Positions 8,253 through 16,435 of a stretch of DNA of 22,607 nucleotides are shown here, piece after piece. The position numbers and the translations under genes are program-made. The first letter of the stretch is position 1. Each line of letters opens with the position of its first letter. The notes beneath the pieces were generated by a model, which saw only the letters and a list, made by a program, of their open reading frames with translations, had not been told where the DNA came from and did no database searches. Source of the DNA: an uncultured Clostridia bacterium (GTDB taxonomy: Bacteria; Bacillota; Clostridia; UMGS1883); contig CANQKL010000008.1 of the NCBI GenBank assembly GCA_947624455.1, positions 1 through 22,607 of the forward strand, read 5' to 3'.

Positions 8253-8281
8253 ATTATATCATTTTTTGTTTGTTTTGTCAA
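8253..8281 (-). promoter_or_regulatory. Consensus sigma-A promoter of the large surface-protein unit
   Basis: On the minus strand, TTGACA (8281-8276) and TATAAT (8258-8253) are exactly 17 nt apart, a perfect consensus match. Transcription would start near 8246. The upstream side holds an AT-rich 13-nt stretch and then a run of eight G on this strand. Confidence 0.88.
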
Positions 8282-8294
8282 TGAAATATGATAT

Positions 8295-8302
8295 CCCCCC
8301 CC
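8295..8302. repeat. Homopolymer run of eight C upstream of the surface-protein promoter
   Basis: Eight consecutive C on the plus strand (G on the transcribed minus strand) lie 13 nt upstream of the -35 box at 8276-8281. The run sits in an otherwise AT-rich intergenic stretch between the UvrA-like gene end (8385) and the promoter. The run is directly visible; a regulatory meaning is inference. Confidence 0.9.
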
Positions 8303-8384
8303 GCAAAAATTTGACATAATTTTACTCATTTTTTTGTGCAATTTTACAAGGCAAAATACACCTTAGGTTTAATTAATTCAAGAT

Positions 8385-10910
8385 TTATCTCCCGGTTTCA
8401 ATATATCGCTTCAAATAAGCTCCGGTTTTACTGCTTTTACAGCCGCATATTTCCTCAGGAGTACCGGCCGCGACAATCTCTCCGCCGCCGGCGCCGCCCT
8501 CCGGCCCCATATCTATAATATAGTCAGCGTTCTTTACCACATCCAGATCGTGTTCGATAACAATGACTGTGGCTCCGTTTTCAATAAGCCGCTCAAATAC
8601 TCGAAGCAGAGTTTCCACGTCCAGCGGGTGCAGGCCGATGGTGGGTTCGTCAAACACAAACACCGCGTCGGTCTGTCCCCTCCCCATCTCGCTGGCAAGC
8701 TTCAGCCGCTGAGCCTCGCCCCCGGAAAGACTGGGCGTTTCCTCGCCAAGAGTCAGATAACCAAGGCCAAGCTCCTTTAACACGTTCAGCCTCCGCGCCA
8801 CAAGGGGAAGGTCGGCGCACGCTTCCAACGCCTCGTCAACGCTCATGTCCATGAGTTCGGGAAGGGTATGCGCCTGTCCGCCATGCGCCTGTTCGCGCCG
8901 GACGAGGCTGGCGTCCTTTGAATAACGGGAGCCGCCGCAGTCAGGACACGGTATCTCCACGTCCGGCAAAAACTGAACGTCAAGTTCAATTAAGCCCGTG
9001 CCGTCGCAGGTTCGGCATCGCAGCTTGCCCGTGTTATATGAAAAATCACCGGCCTTATAGCCTTTTTCCTTCGCGTCCGCCGTCTTTGCGTAAACCTTAC
9101 GCAGCTCGTCGTGGATGTCGGCGTAAGTGGCAACGGTGGAACGCACATTTATCCCTATGGGCGTGGCGTCAATGAGCTTGACCTGCTTAATCCCATCGGC
9201 GGAAACGGCTTTTACGTGCTTGGGAAGCTTGTCCCCTTTTACAGCCGCTTCCAGGGCGGGAATAAGGCTTTCCAATATCACCGTCGTCTTGCCCGAGCCG
9301 GACACGCCAGTTACCGCAATCAGCCGTCCCTTGGGGAGAACGACCTCCAAGGGCTTTACCGTATGTATCTCGGAAGTGGACAGGCGTATGGTTCCCAGGG
9401 AAAACATCCGATCCGCAGGAATATGTTTTCCCACGTTGACCCGCGATTTTCCCGAAAGGAACCCGCCTATTCGGGAATCAGGCGTCCTTTCTACTTCTTC
9501 AAGAGTCCCCTGGGCGATAATGCTTCCGCCTCCGGCCCCTGCCTCTGGCCCCAGCTCAATGAGCCAATCGGCTTCGGAAAGCACATGAGTGTCGTGATCC
9601 ACCAGCACCACCGAATTACCGTCGGCGACCAGATCGCGCATAACGCCGGTCAGCCCCTCCAGATTGGACGGGTGCAGACCAATGGACGGCTCGTCAAGCA
9701 CATAAAGAACGCCGGTCGTGCGGTTGCGCACCGCCCGGGCAAGCTGCATCCTCTGCCGTTCTCCGGTGGAAAGGGTGGAAGCGGCCCGGTCAAGGGTCAG
9801 ATAGGACAGGCCCAGATCTGTCAGCCGCTTGGCTGCGCTTTGGAAGGATTCGCAAACGCTTTCCGCCATGGGACGCATTTCCTCGGGCAGGGAGGCCGGA
9901 ACGCCAGCGACCCACCGTATCAGCTCAGAAAGGGTCATCATGCAGGCTTCCGCAAGGGATATTCCCCTGAGCCTTGGGGCGCGGGCCGCGGCGCTGAGCC
10001 TTGTACCTCCGCAGTCCGGGCAGACGTCCTGCCGCAGAAACTTTTCCACACGCTTCATACCCTTTTCGTCCTTGACCTTGGACAGGGCGTTTTCCACCGT
10101 ATAGACGGCGTTAAAATAGGTGAAATCCATATCTCCGGCCGCGCCGCTTGTCTTGTTCTGATAGATTATGTTTTTCTTGACCGCCGGGCCGTGGAAAACG
10201 ATATCCCTCTCCTTTTCGGTCAGCTCCCGGAAGGGTACGTCGGTACGAACCCCCATTTCACGGGCGATATCCTTCATCAGCGACCACATCAGCGTCTGCC
10301 ACGGCGCAACGGCTCCCTCGTCGATGGAAAGGGAGTCGTCCGGCACTAGAGTCGATTCGTCCACAGTGCGGACAACTCCCGTGCCGTCGCATTTTTTGCA
10401 CGCGCCCTGACTGTTGAACGCCAGCTCCTCCGCCCCCGGCGCAAAGAAATGTTCGCCGCATATCGGGCAGACAAGGGGAAGTCCCGCCGCCACATTGAGG
10501 GAAGGCTCAACATAGTGACCGTTCGGGCAGCGATGGGAGGCAAGGCGGGAAAACATCAGTCTCAGGCTGTTCAGCAGCTCCGTGCCTGTCCCGAAGGTGC
10601 TGCGTATTCCCGGGACTCCGGGCCGCTGGCGAAGGGCCAGGGCGGCCGGGACATACAGCGCCTCGTCCACCTGGGCCTTTTCCGCTTGGGTCATCCTTCT
10701 GCGTGTGTAGGTGGACAGGGATTCCAGATAGCGTCTCGACCCCTCCGCATACAGGATTCCCAACGCCAGAGAGGACTTGCCTGAGCCGGAAACTCCGGCG
10801 ATGCCCACGATTTTGTTGAGCGGTATGTCAACGTCAATATTTTTCAAGTTATGTACGCGTCCGCCCCGAACCTTTATTCTGTCCGGAGCCTGTTGGTTTT
10901 CGTTTTTCAA
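8385..10910 (-). CDS. Class II UvrA-like ABC ATPase (UvrA2 type, no UvrB-binding domain)
   Basis: This 841-residue protein has two UvrA-type ABC ATPase halves; canonical UvrA has about 940 residues. The first half has Walker A GVSGSGKS (39-46), the segment GIRSTFGTGTELLNSLRL, and zinc cysteines C148, C151, C171 and C174. Only about 25 residues lie between HRCPNGH and the zinc module, where canonical UvrA carries its UvrB-binding domain of over 100 residues. The ABC signature here is LSTGERQRMQ rather than LSGGEAQRI, followed by YVLDEPSIGLHP. The second half has GVSGSGKTTV, the zinc finger CRTCDGTG...CPDCGGSRY, LSGGEAQRLKLA and FVFDEPTIGLHP. Translation starts at TTG (10910), eight bases after GGGAGG; no ATG fits as well. 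Class II members are linked to DNA-damage tolerance or drug self-protection, but no such genes are adjacent. Confidence 0.9.
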   Translation of the reverse strand: MKNENQQAPDRIKVRGGRVHNLKNIDVDIPLNKIVGIAGVSGSGKSSLALGILYAEGSRRYLESLSTYTRRRMTQAEKAQVDEALYVPAALALRQRPGVPGIRSTFGTGTELLNSLRLMFSRLASHRCPNGHYVEPSLNVAAGLPLVCPICGEHFFAPGAEELAFNSQGACKKCDGTGVVRTVDESTLVPDDSLSIDEGAVAPWQTLMWSLMKDIAREMGVRTDVPFRELTEKERDIVFHGPAVKKNIIYQNKTSGAAGDMDFTYFNAVYTVENALSKVKDEKGMKRVEKFLRQDVCPDCGGTRLSAAARAPRLRGISLAEACMMTLSELIRWVAGVPASLPEEMRPMAESVCESFQSAAKRLTDLGLSYLTLDRAASTLSTGERQRMQLARAVRNRTTGVLYVLDEPSIGLHPSNLEGLTGVMRDLVADGNSVVLVDHDTHVLSEADWLIELGPEAGAGGGSIIAQGTLEEVERTPDSRIGGFLSGKSRVNVGKHIPADRMFSLGTIRLSTSEIHTVKPLEVVLPKGRLIAVTGVSGSGKTTVILESLIPALEAAVKGDKLPKHVKAVSADGIKQVKLIDATPIGINVRSTVATYADIHDELRKVYAKTADAKEKGYKAGDFSYNTGKLRCRTCDGTGLIELDVQFLPDVEIPCPDCGGSRYSKDASLVRREQAHGGQAHTLPELMDMSVDEALEACADLPLVARRLNVLKELGLGYLTLGEETPSLSGGEAQRLKLASEMGRGQTDAVFVFDEPTIGLHPLDVETLLRVFERLIENGATVIVIEHDLDVVKNADYIIDMGPEGGAGGGEIVAAGTPEEICGCKSSKTGAYLKRYIETGR

Positions 10911-10940
10911 TTCGTTCTCCTCCCAAATACAAATGATTTC

Positions 10941-10969
10941 AGTATATTATTGCCGAGAAAGAATGTCAG
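10941..10969 (-). promoter_or_regulatory. Sigma-A promoter of the UvrA-like gene
   Basis: On the minus strand, CTGACA (10969-10964) and TATACT (10946-10941) are 17 nt apart, five of six bases matching in each box. The leader to the TTG start would be about 24 nt and contains only the ribosome binding site. Confidence 0.75.
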
Positions 10970-11263
10970 CAGCTTAAATTGCGATAAGACAGTAGATTGA
11001 CATTTAGAGCTTTGGGTCCAGCGTCACGCTGGCGGACGCTTTCGCTTACAAAAATCAATAAATTGATTTTTCTACCCCGATTATAGTATAAAATCTCGGG
11101 TACACGCCCCGAGATTTTATGTTTTTATCGAAAGGTATCTCCCTTTCGAGCTATCCCCACTGATGGAGTTTGTCATCAGTCTGTGTTTCGGTTTTTTAAA
11201 TCGAAGCCTGCGATACCGAGCTTGCGACGACTCAGGTCCGCGCCGTTTTTTACGGCCTCTTTG
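10970..11263. other. Gene-free stretch with a series of small hairpins
   Basis: No frame with a ribosome site is present between the symporter stop and the UvrA-like promoter. The stretch carries successive inverted repeats: 11018-11023/11027-11032 (6 bp), 11050-11059/11062-11071 (AT-only, 9-10 bp), 11089-11100/11108-11119 (12 bp), 11128-11135/11142-11149 (8 bp), 11159-11165/11174-11180 (7 bp) and 11242-11246/11252-11256 (5 bp). Some may terminate the symporter transcript. No known non-coding RNA was recognised. Confidence 0.5.
11089..11119. terminator. Possible two-way terminator hairpin downstream of the AGCS symporter gene
   Basis: A perfect 12-bp stem with a 7-nt loop has a GC-rich core (CTCGGG/CCCGAG) and an outer A:T part that supplies T-rich 3' sides on both strands. 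It lies 145 nt beyond the symporter stop, which is far for a terminator, and the T run on the minus strand is interrupted. It is nevertheless the best candidate in this stretch. Confidence 0.45.
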
Positions 11264-12703
11264 CTATTGCAGGAGCTTGCCTTCCTTACGGCGTTTCAGA
11301 TAATCCTTAGTCTCAGTCACGACCTGACCGTGGAGCAGAATCACCGCGAACAGGTTGGGTATAGCCATTAGTCCGTTGAAGGTATCGGAAATGTTCCATA
11401 CCAGATCAAGCTGGCTTATGCAGCCAACCATTATCATAAGAATGAAAATCACCTTATACACGGGGACGGCCTTAATGCCAAACACATACTGAATTCCCCG
11501 CTGTCCGTAATAGGACCAGCCAAGTATAGTGGAAAAGGCGAAAAGCGCCAGACTGATACTTATGAAAATGCCGCCGAATTTGCCAAAGGTGCTGGTAAAG
11601 GCTGCGGTAGTCAGGGGCGCGCCGGAGAGAACCGCTCCCGTCTTATCCAAAAGGACGTTCCCCGCCGCGTCGGCTGGCGCGCCGAGTTCCGGATTATATA
11701 CGGTGGTAAGTATGGAGAGGGCAGTAATGGTGCAGATACAGATGGTATCGGCAAACACCTCGAATATGCCCCACATACCCTGTACGACCGGTTCTTTAAC
11801 GTCAGAGGCGGAATGTACCATTACCGAGGAGCCGAGACCGGCCTCGTTACTGAAAACGCCTCTCGCTATGCCAAAGCGCATTGCCTGAGCGACAGTGAAG
11901 CCCAGGAAGCCGCCGCTGGCCGCCTTAAAGTTGAACGCGCCGCGGAAGATCATGCCGAAAGCCGCAGGAACATAATTGCTTCTGACAATAATTATGGCGA
12001 TGCCGCCTACTATGTAAAAGATAGCCATAAACGGAACTATCTTCTCCGTAACCTGAGCTATTCTCTTAATGCCGCCGATAATTACCAGCGCGGCAAAGGC
12101 CATGATCACTACGCCGATAGCCACCTTTGGGATGCCGAAGGTGTCATGTACCGCCGAAGCGATAGAGTTGCCCTGGCTCATATTCCCTATGCCAAAGGAA
12201 GCAAGGATACAGAAGCAGGAGAAGATCATAGCCAGCCACTTCATATTGAGGCCGCGATCCATGTAGATCATGGCTCCGCCTACCCAGTCTCCCTTTTCAT
12301 CCTTATAACGGTACTTGATACCAAGCACGTTTTCGGTATAATTGGTCATCATGCCAAGGAAAGCGCTGAGCCACATCCAGAATATTGCGCCAGGGCCGCC
12401 GCTGACGATCGCGGTGGCCACGCCGGCGATATTGCCGGTACCCACTGTGGCCGCAAGGGCGGTGGACAGGGCCTGGAACTGACTGATGGCCTTTTTGTCG
12501 TCAGTTTTGCGAACGTTCTTTTTCTTGAATATCGCCAAAATAGTCTCGTCCATCCAAAGCTTGATCTTTGACACCTGAAAGAACTTGGTTCTGACAGTGC
12601 ATAACAGACCCACGCAGAGGAAAACTACCAGCATTATGGGGCCCCATACGAAATTGTTGATAATGCCGTTAACCTTATCAACAATTTCCACGAATTTCTC
12701 CAT
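11264..12703 (-). CDS. AGCS family sodium:alanine/glycine symporter
   Basis: This multi-pass membrane protein of 479 residues imports alanine or glycine together with sodium (or a proton). Family marks include FQALSTALAATVGTGNIAG near residue 80, GGPGAIFWMWLSAFLGM, and the strong AGCS stretch AMRFGIARGVFSNEAGLGSS around residue 280. Ten or more hydrophobic segments are visible, and the length fits the family. The frame opens at a GTG (12709), but GGAAG lies seven bases before the ATG at 12703 and almost touches the GTG, so the ATG is preferred. It has its own promoter and no operon partner; the next gene downstream (UvrA-like) is 353 nt away with a separate promoter. The exact amino acid and ion cannot be read from sequence. 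Confidence 0.93.
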   Translation of the reverse strand: MEKFVEIVDKVNGIINNFVWGPIMLVVFLCVGLLCTVRTKFFQVSKIKLWMDETILAIFKKKNVRKTDDKKAISQFQALSTALAATVGTGNIAGVATAIVSGGPGAIFWMWLSAFLGMMTNYTENVLGIKYRYKDEKGDWVGGAMIYMDRGLNMKWLAMIFSCFCILASFGIGNMSQGNSIASAVHDTFGIPKVAIGVVIMAFAALVIIGGIKRIAQVTEKIVPFMAIFYIVGGIAIIIVRSNYVPAAFGMIFRGAFNFKAASGGFLGFTVAQAMRFGIARGVFSNEAGLGSSVMVHSASDVKEPVVQGMWGIFEVFADTICICTITALSILTTVYNPELGAPADAAGNVLLDKTGAVLSGAPLTTAAFTSTFGKFGGIFISISLALFAFSTILGWSYYGQRGIQYVFGIKAVPVYKVIFILMIMVGCISQLDLVWNISDTFNGLMAIPNLFAVILLHGQVVTETKDYLKRRKEGKLLQ

Positions 12704-12739
12704 ATTCACACTTCCTTTTTAGAATGAGATTACCCAATC

Positions 12740-12768
12740 ATTCTATAACTATGTCCACGTTTTGTCAA
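12740..12768 (-). promoter_or_regulatory. Sigma-A promoter of the AGCS symporter gene
   Basis: On the minus strand, TTGACA (12768-12763) and TAGAAT (12745-12740) are 17 nt apart, a perfect -35 and five of six in the -10. It lies in the 115-nt gap after the M13 protease gene, where I see no clear terminator, so some read-through from that gene is possible. Confidence 0.8.
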
Positions 12769-12818
12769 TAAGAATGGGAGAGAAAGAATAAATTCGCCGC
12801 ATTTTTTGATAAAAAACG

Positions 12819-15227
12819 TTAAAACATCCTTACCCGTTCCTCCGGCGGAACGTACATACCGTCCCCCTCCTTTACGCCGTATGTCTCATAGAACTCATCA
12901 AAATTGCTGAGAACAGCGTTGACTCTTAATATATCGGGCGAATGTTCGTCCATACGCATAAGAAAGTCTTTGTATTCGGCAGTAGAGGCCGAGGCCCAGC
13001 TTCGGGCGTAGGAGCGGAAAACCTTATCTAAGTCTAAACCTTTCTCCTTGGCCACCTTTATGACGCACTGCATCCCCAGTATATCCGCGATGTTCTCGTT
13101 GCTCGTCATGCCGCTGTCAACCTCGATACCTCGGTCGGAAGCGTATTTTTCATAGTAAGCGTTCAGTTTCTTGACAAAATCGTCAAACCTTTCCCTGTCG
13201 CCGTCGCTCCACCATGGGTCATAGTTGCCCTCGCCGTCGTAATAGCCGCCGTTGCCGTCGAAAGCGTGGGATATCTCGTGAGCAATAGTGACCCCTATGC
13301 CGCCCAGGTTTTCCTCATATGAGGCCGAAGGCGAATACTTTGGAGCAAAAAGGATGCCCGCGTAAATGTTTATGGAATTTATATAGGAGTTGTACGCGGC
13401 GTTCACAGTGTAGGAAGGCATAGGATCGTCTACAAAGGCCACGACAGAATAAATATCGCCGCCAAAAGACTTTAACATATTCAGGCCGTTCTTCAGCAGC
13501 GAGGCATCGGAGTCCACCTTGTAATAGTCGGACGGCTCGTCGCTGCCCCTTTCGTAACCGCAGATATGGGTATTGATTTTACCCAGCTTCAAAGATGCCT
13601 GACGAGCCGCGTCGGCGGATATGAGGTCGCTGCCGTTCAGTATATCCTTGAACGCCGCCATTATGTCGTCAGTCATGTCCTCGAGATAATTCTTGCCAAA
13701 GCCCGCGTACCTCTCCACATAATCCGCGTCATACGCGGGCAGGTAGATCATGGCGGCTAGGCGGGCGGCATATTCCTTATCGGATATAACGCCGCCGTCG
13801 ATCACGCCCGTCACCTCCGCGTTAAAGCTGTCATAAGCGTCCCTAAAGGGCCGGGGCAGAAAGTCGGACATCTGCTCGATAAAGTTTATCTTGCAAATAG
13901 TCTTGACCACGTCCAGATCACAGTCGGTCATCAACTCCACGGCCTTACCGACCATGCCCATGTCCGAAACGATATAATATCCGAAATCCCGCATTTCATA
14001 GGAGTCTATGGCGGTCAGCATGGAATTTATGTAAGATACGCCCTTGCCGCTAAAGGCGCCGCGCAATTCTTCCCAGGTGAAAACCGACTGAGCGCTCTCA
14101 TCGCTCCCGGAGTAGTACTGGGAGTTGCTGTATCCCGCCAGCGCCACGTCCCGCTGAAAGGCGGAAACCTGAGAAAGCGTCTCGTCGTCGGCCTTTATTC
14201 CCGCCAGCTTCAAGAGCTTGGAAATATACGCCTCATAGGCGGAGCGGACTCCTTCCGGATCCTCCTGCCAGTAGGTCTTATCTATGCCGGTATTCAGGAA
14301 CCCAATATATACTCCGTCCAGGGCCTCGGGCATACTTTCGCCCATGCGAACGGGTATGGTGACGTTAAAGAGAATAGGCACGGAAATCGACCGCAGATAG
14401 GCGCCGTTAATATTGTGCAGCTCATATAGGCTTTCGCTCTGCTGGATCCTATCCAGATATGTCTTTATCGGCTCAATGGGCCTAGTCCCATAGCTGTCGT
14501 TCAGCGCCAGCTCGTAAAGCTTTGCCGCTCCCTCCTCCGCGGCGTGCAGTCTTTTACCGGCCTTGTACTCAGCCAAAAGCTCCTCGCTGCGCTCGATCAG
14601 GTAAGCTCCTATCTCTTCATCCCGCTGGGTGTAATAAGAGACTTTGGGCCTGTCCGCGCTGGGCTTCGCGTCCGCGATCCACTCACGGTTCACCGCATTG
14701 TAAAAATCGTCCTTTAAGCCTGAAACGGCGGCTCTTACCCTGTCGGTCAAAAGCCGGAGCTGTTCGACCGTTATGAGATCGCCGCTGCCAAGTACACCGT
14801 CCCCGTAGCCGTTGACTATCTCAGCCCGGTACAGCCGGTCAATTTCAGCTTCGGCCCAATCGGGTACATCGGCGAAGTCTATGGCCTGCCGTATCTCACC
14901 GACCTCCGGCAGGCAGCGGCCAAGGATAAGCATGGCCTCCAGCCGGGTGAGGCTGTCGTTGGGATGGAGCTTTCCATCGCCGGAGCCTTTTATTATCCCC
15001 CTTCCGACAGCCAGCTCCATTGCTCCGCGGTATTCCTCCGGTACCTCGGTCCAGTCCTCAAAGGCCCCAGCCGCGCCTTCTCCAGAGGCAAAGCTCTCCT
15101 CCCCCGCCGCTTCCACAAAGCTGTAGACCGCGAGGGCGCGGGTCACGGCGTCCTCGCCCAAGGCGGGAACCGCAGCCAGGCCAATTACCGCAGCCAGGAC
15201 GGCGCTTATAAATCTTTTGACCTTCAT
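12819..15227 (-). CDS. SLH-anchored M13 (neprilysin-like) zinc metallopeptidase
   Basis: This 802-residue protein has a signal peptide (MKVKRFISAVLAAVIGLAAV, cleavage near ALG). Two SLH motifs follow, about 57-105 (ending GKLHPNDSLTRLEAMLILGR) and 117-165 (DFADVPDWAEAEIDRLY...). The rest is an M13 peptidase that begins DDFYNAVNREWI near 173. The zinc site is HEISH (His650, Glu651, His654) with the third ligand in ENIAD (Glu711, Asp715), and NAAYN upstream fits the M13 substrate-binding strand. The end (VNAVLSNFDEFYETYG, PPEERVRMF) is the usual M13 C-terminus, with Phe instead of the common final Trp. SLH motifs normally hold proteins to pyruvylated wall polymers, so it likely acts on peptides outside the cell. 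It is last in the radical-SAM operon, 13 nt after DUF5662, and its TAAGGAG overlaps that gene's stop codon. Confidence 0.93.
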   Translation of the reverse strand: MKVKRFISAVLAAVIGLAAVPALGEDAVTRALAVYSFVEAAGEESFASGEGAAGAFEDWTEVPEEYRGAMELAVGRGIIKGSGDGKLHPNDSLTRLEAMLILGRCLPEVGEIRQAIDFADVPDWAEAEIDRLYRAEIVNGYGDGVLGSGDLITVEQLRLLTDRVRAAVSGLKDDFYNAVNREWIADAKPSADRPKVSYYTQRDEEIGAYLIERSEELLAEYKAGKRLHAAEEGAAKLYELALNDSYGTRPIEPIKTYLDRIQQSESLYELHNINGAYLRSISVPILFNVTIPVRMGESMPEALDGVYIGFLNTGIDKTYWQEDPEGVRSAYEAYISKLLKLAGIKADDETLSQVSAFQRDVALAGYSNSQYYSGSDESAQSVFTWEELRGAFSGKGVSYINSMLTAIDSYEMRDFGYYIVSDMGMVGKAVELMTDCDLDVVKTICKINFIEQMSDFLPRPFRDAYDSFNAEVTGVIDGGVISDKEYAARLAAMIYLPAYDADYVERYAGFGKNYLEDMTDDIMAAFKDILNGSDLISADAARQASLKLGKINTHICGYERGSDEPSDYYKVDSDASLLKNGLNMLKSFGGDIYSVVAFVDDPMPSYTVNAAYNSYINSINIYAGILFAPKYSPSASYEENLGGIGVTIAHEISHAFDGNGGYYDGEGNYDPWWSDGDRERFDDFVKKLNAYYEKYASDRGIEVDSGMTSNENIADILGMQCVIKVAKEKGLDLDKVFRSYARSWASASTAEYKDFLMRMDEHSPDILRVNAVLSNFDEFYETYGVKEGDGMYVPPEERVRMF

Positions 15228-15240
15228 CGTTTTACTCTCC

Positions 15241-15774
15241 TTATTTCTTGAGCAAATTTGTCCTCACATACTTTATTACCGCGTCCTCTCCCTCGTCCTT
15301 GAGGACGGTCAGCAGCTTCATCAACAGCTCGTGAGTGGCCGGGTGGATAATGGCCCTCTCTTTTGACTGCATATAGTACTCATAGGGCGAAGCGTCAGTG
15401 TAAGCCTCCTTCTTATATACGCGGCTGGCGGCGATGCGGTCGCAAAGCATTTCCGCCACGAACACAGGGGGCATTTCCACCGGTACTACCTTTTTTTCCG
15501 GGCCATTGGCATAGTCGTTCCAATACTCTATGTGATGGCGGTTGCGGCCCTTGTGATGGAGCCAGGCGGCGCTGTACCCCTTATCTCGCCGCTCGGCATT
15601 GTTGGGGCTTTGATTCCCCTGATAGTACTTGACGCCCATAAAGAATTCCGTGGGCGAATATTTGGACATATCATGGGCCAACCCCCGCCAGTACAGCCCC
15701 ATACGGAAGCAGTACTTCATGACCAACAGCTTATGACGGGTTATAGTGGTAAAATGACCGATAAAGGAACCCAT
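15241..15774 (-). CDS. DUF5662 family protein
   Basis: This is a 177-residue soluble protein matching the DUF5662 family in its opening (HFTTITRHKLLVMKYCFRMG), the HDMSKYSPTEF stretch (residues 34-44) and the Trp/His-rich LHHKGRNRHHIEYW (about 72-85). Repeated histidines with nearby acidic residues suggest a metal-binding helical fold, perhaps HD-like, but the function is not known. Its ribosome site AGGAG overlaps the TAG stop of the upstream DUF2344 gene (10-nt gap), and its own stop lies within the ribosome site of the M13 gene, so it is embedded in the operon. It is complete. The family call is by pattern memory and is fairly sure. Confidence 0.8.
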   Translation of the reverse strand: MGSFIGHFTTITRHKLLVMKYCFRMGLYWRGLAHDMSKYSPTEFFMGVKYYQGNQSPNNAERRDKGYSAAWLHHKGRNRHHIEYWNDYANGPEKKVVPVEMPPVFVAEMLCDRIAASRVYKKEAYTDASPYEYYMQSKERAIIHPATHELLMKLLTVLKDEGEDAVIKYVRTNLLKK

Positions 15775-15784
15775 ATCAATTCTC

Positions 15785-16435
15785 CTAATTTATTTCATTC
15801 ATGCTCTCATCGTAAATCGCCGACCGATGGTACTCACAGTCCCCGCTGTCATAGCCGGGAATATATTTGTTCATAGCCTTTACGACCACATCGGGCTTGA
15901 GATTTCTATCGCTGCCCGCGCTGAGGATCATTTCCATGCGGCCGTTGGACAGGAGCCTTATTTCCCGAATATCCGGGCGAATGTCTGTGTCCTTCACGCC
16001 GCTTTTGGTCTTTTTATCAATGACTGTCTCCTTGAGCGCCATAAAGCCGCCGATATCCTCCGGCACACGTTCTGGAGTCACGATGTAACGGGCAAAACGG
16101 AGCTTTTTCATCCTGCTTTTGCCCCGGTGAGCGGAAAGTATCCTTATTCCCTCCGGTATCACGGCATTGAGTCTGTCCCTTATTTCCTCCTCCGCCAGCT
16201 CCTCTGTGAGCTTCAACTCCAATAGCTCGCACCGGCTGGTATAGCCTACGGACAGAGGCAGCGCAAAGCTCAGCAGCGGATGAGGATTAAAGCCCTCGGA
16301 AAAGGCCACCGGCAGCCCGGCCCGGCGCATGGTACGGTTGTAAGTCCGCACAAAGTCCAAGTGGGAAATATACTTGGCGTTGTCGGTTTTCTCATATATA
16401 AGATAGTAGTCGTACAAAACTCTTTCTTCATCCAT
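15785..16435 (-). CDS. TIGR03936 family radical-SAM-linked protein (DUF2344)
   Basis: This 216-residue protein has the family opening YYLIYEKTDNAKYISHLDFV (about 10-29), followed by RTMRRAGLPVAFSEGFNPHP and LSFALPLSVGYTS. These are the hallmark of DUF2344 proteins, which are encoded next to, or fused with, TIGR03960 radical SAM enzymes. The reaction of the pair is unknown. The gene overlaps the end of the TIGR03960 gene by 8 nt, so translation is probably coupled. The ATG at 16435 has only a distant GGAG; a TTG six codons further in, behind AGAAAGAG, is an alternative start that would give the more usual short N-terminus. Confidence 0.9.
   Translation of the reverse strand: MDEERVLYDYYLIYEKTDNAKYISHLDFVRTYNRTMRRAGLPVAFSEGFNPHPLLSFALPLSVGYTSRCELLELKLTEELAEEEIRDRLNAVIPEGIRILSAHRGKSRMKKLRFARYIVTPERVPEDIGGFMALKETVIDKKTKSGVKDTDIRPDIREIRLLSNGRMEMILSAGSDRNLKPDVVVKAMNKYIPGYDSGDCEYHRSAIYDESMNEIN

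Noticed and set aside
9111..10349. 412-residue plus-strand frame opposite the UvrA-like gene
   Set aside because: It is antisense to a gene with two complete ABC ATPase domains and has no domain of its own; it is explained by the GC-rich codon positions of the real gene.
8163..11033. Ten-base word ACGCTGGCGG shared by the leader at 8167-8176 and the hairpin at 11025-11034, considered as a dispersed repeat
   Set aside because: A ten-base match is expected many times by chance in a window of this size, and the flanks do not align.
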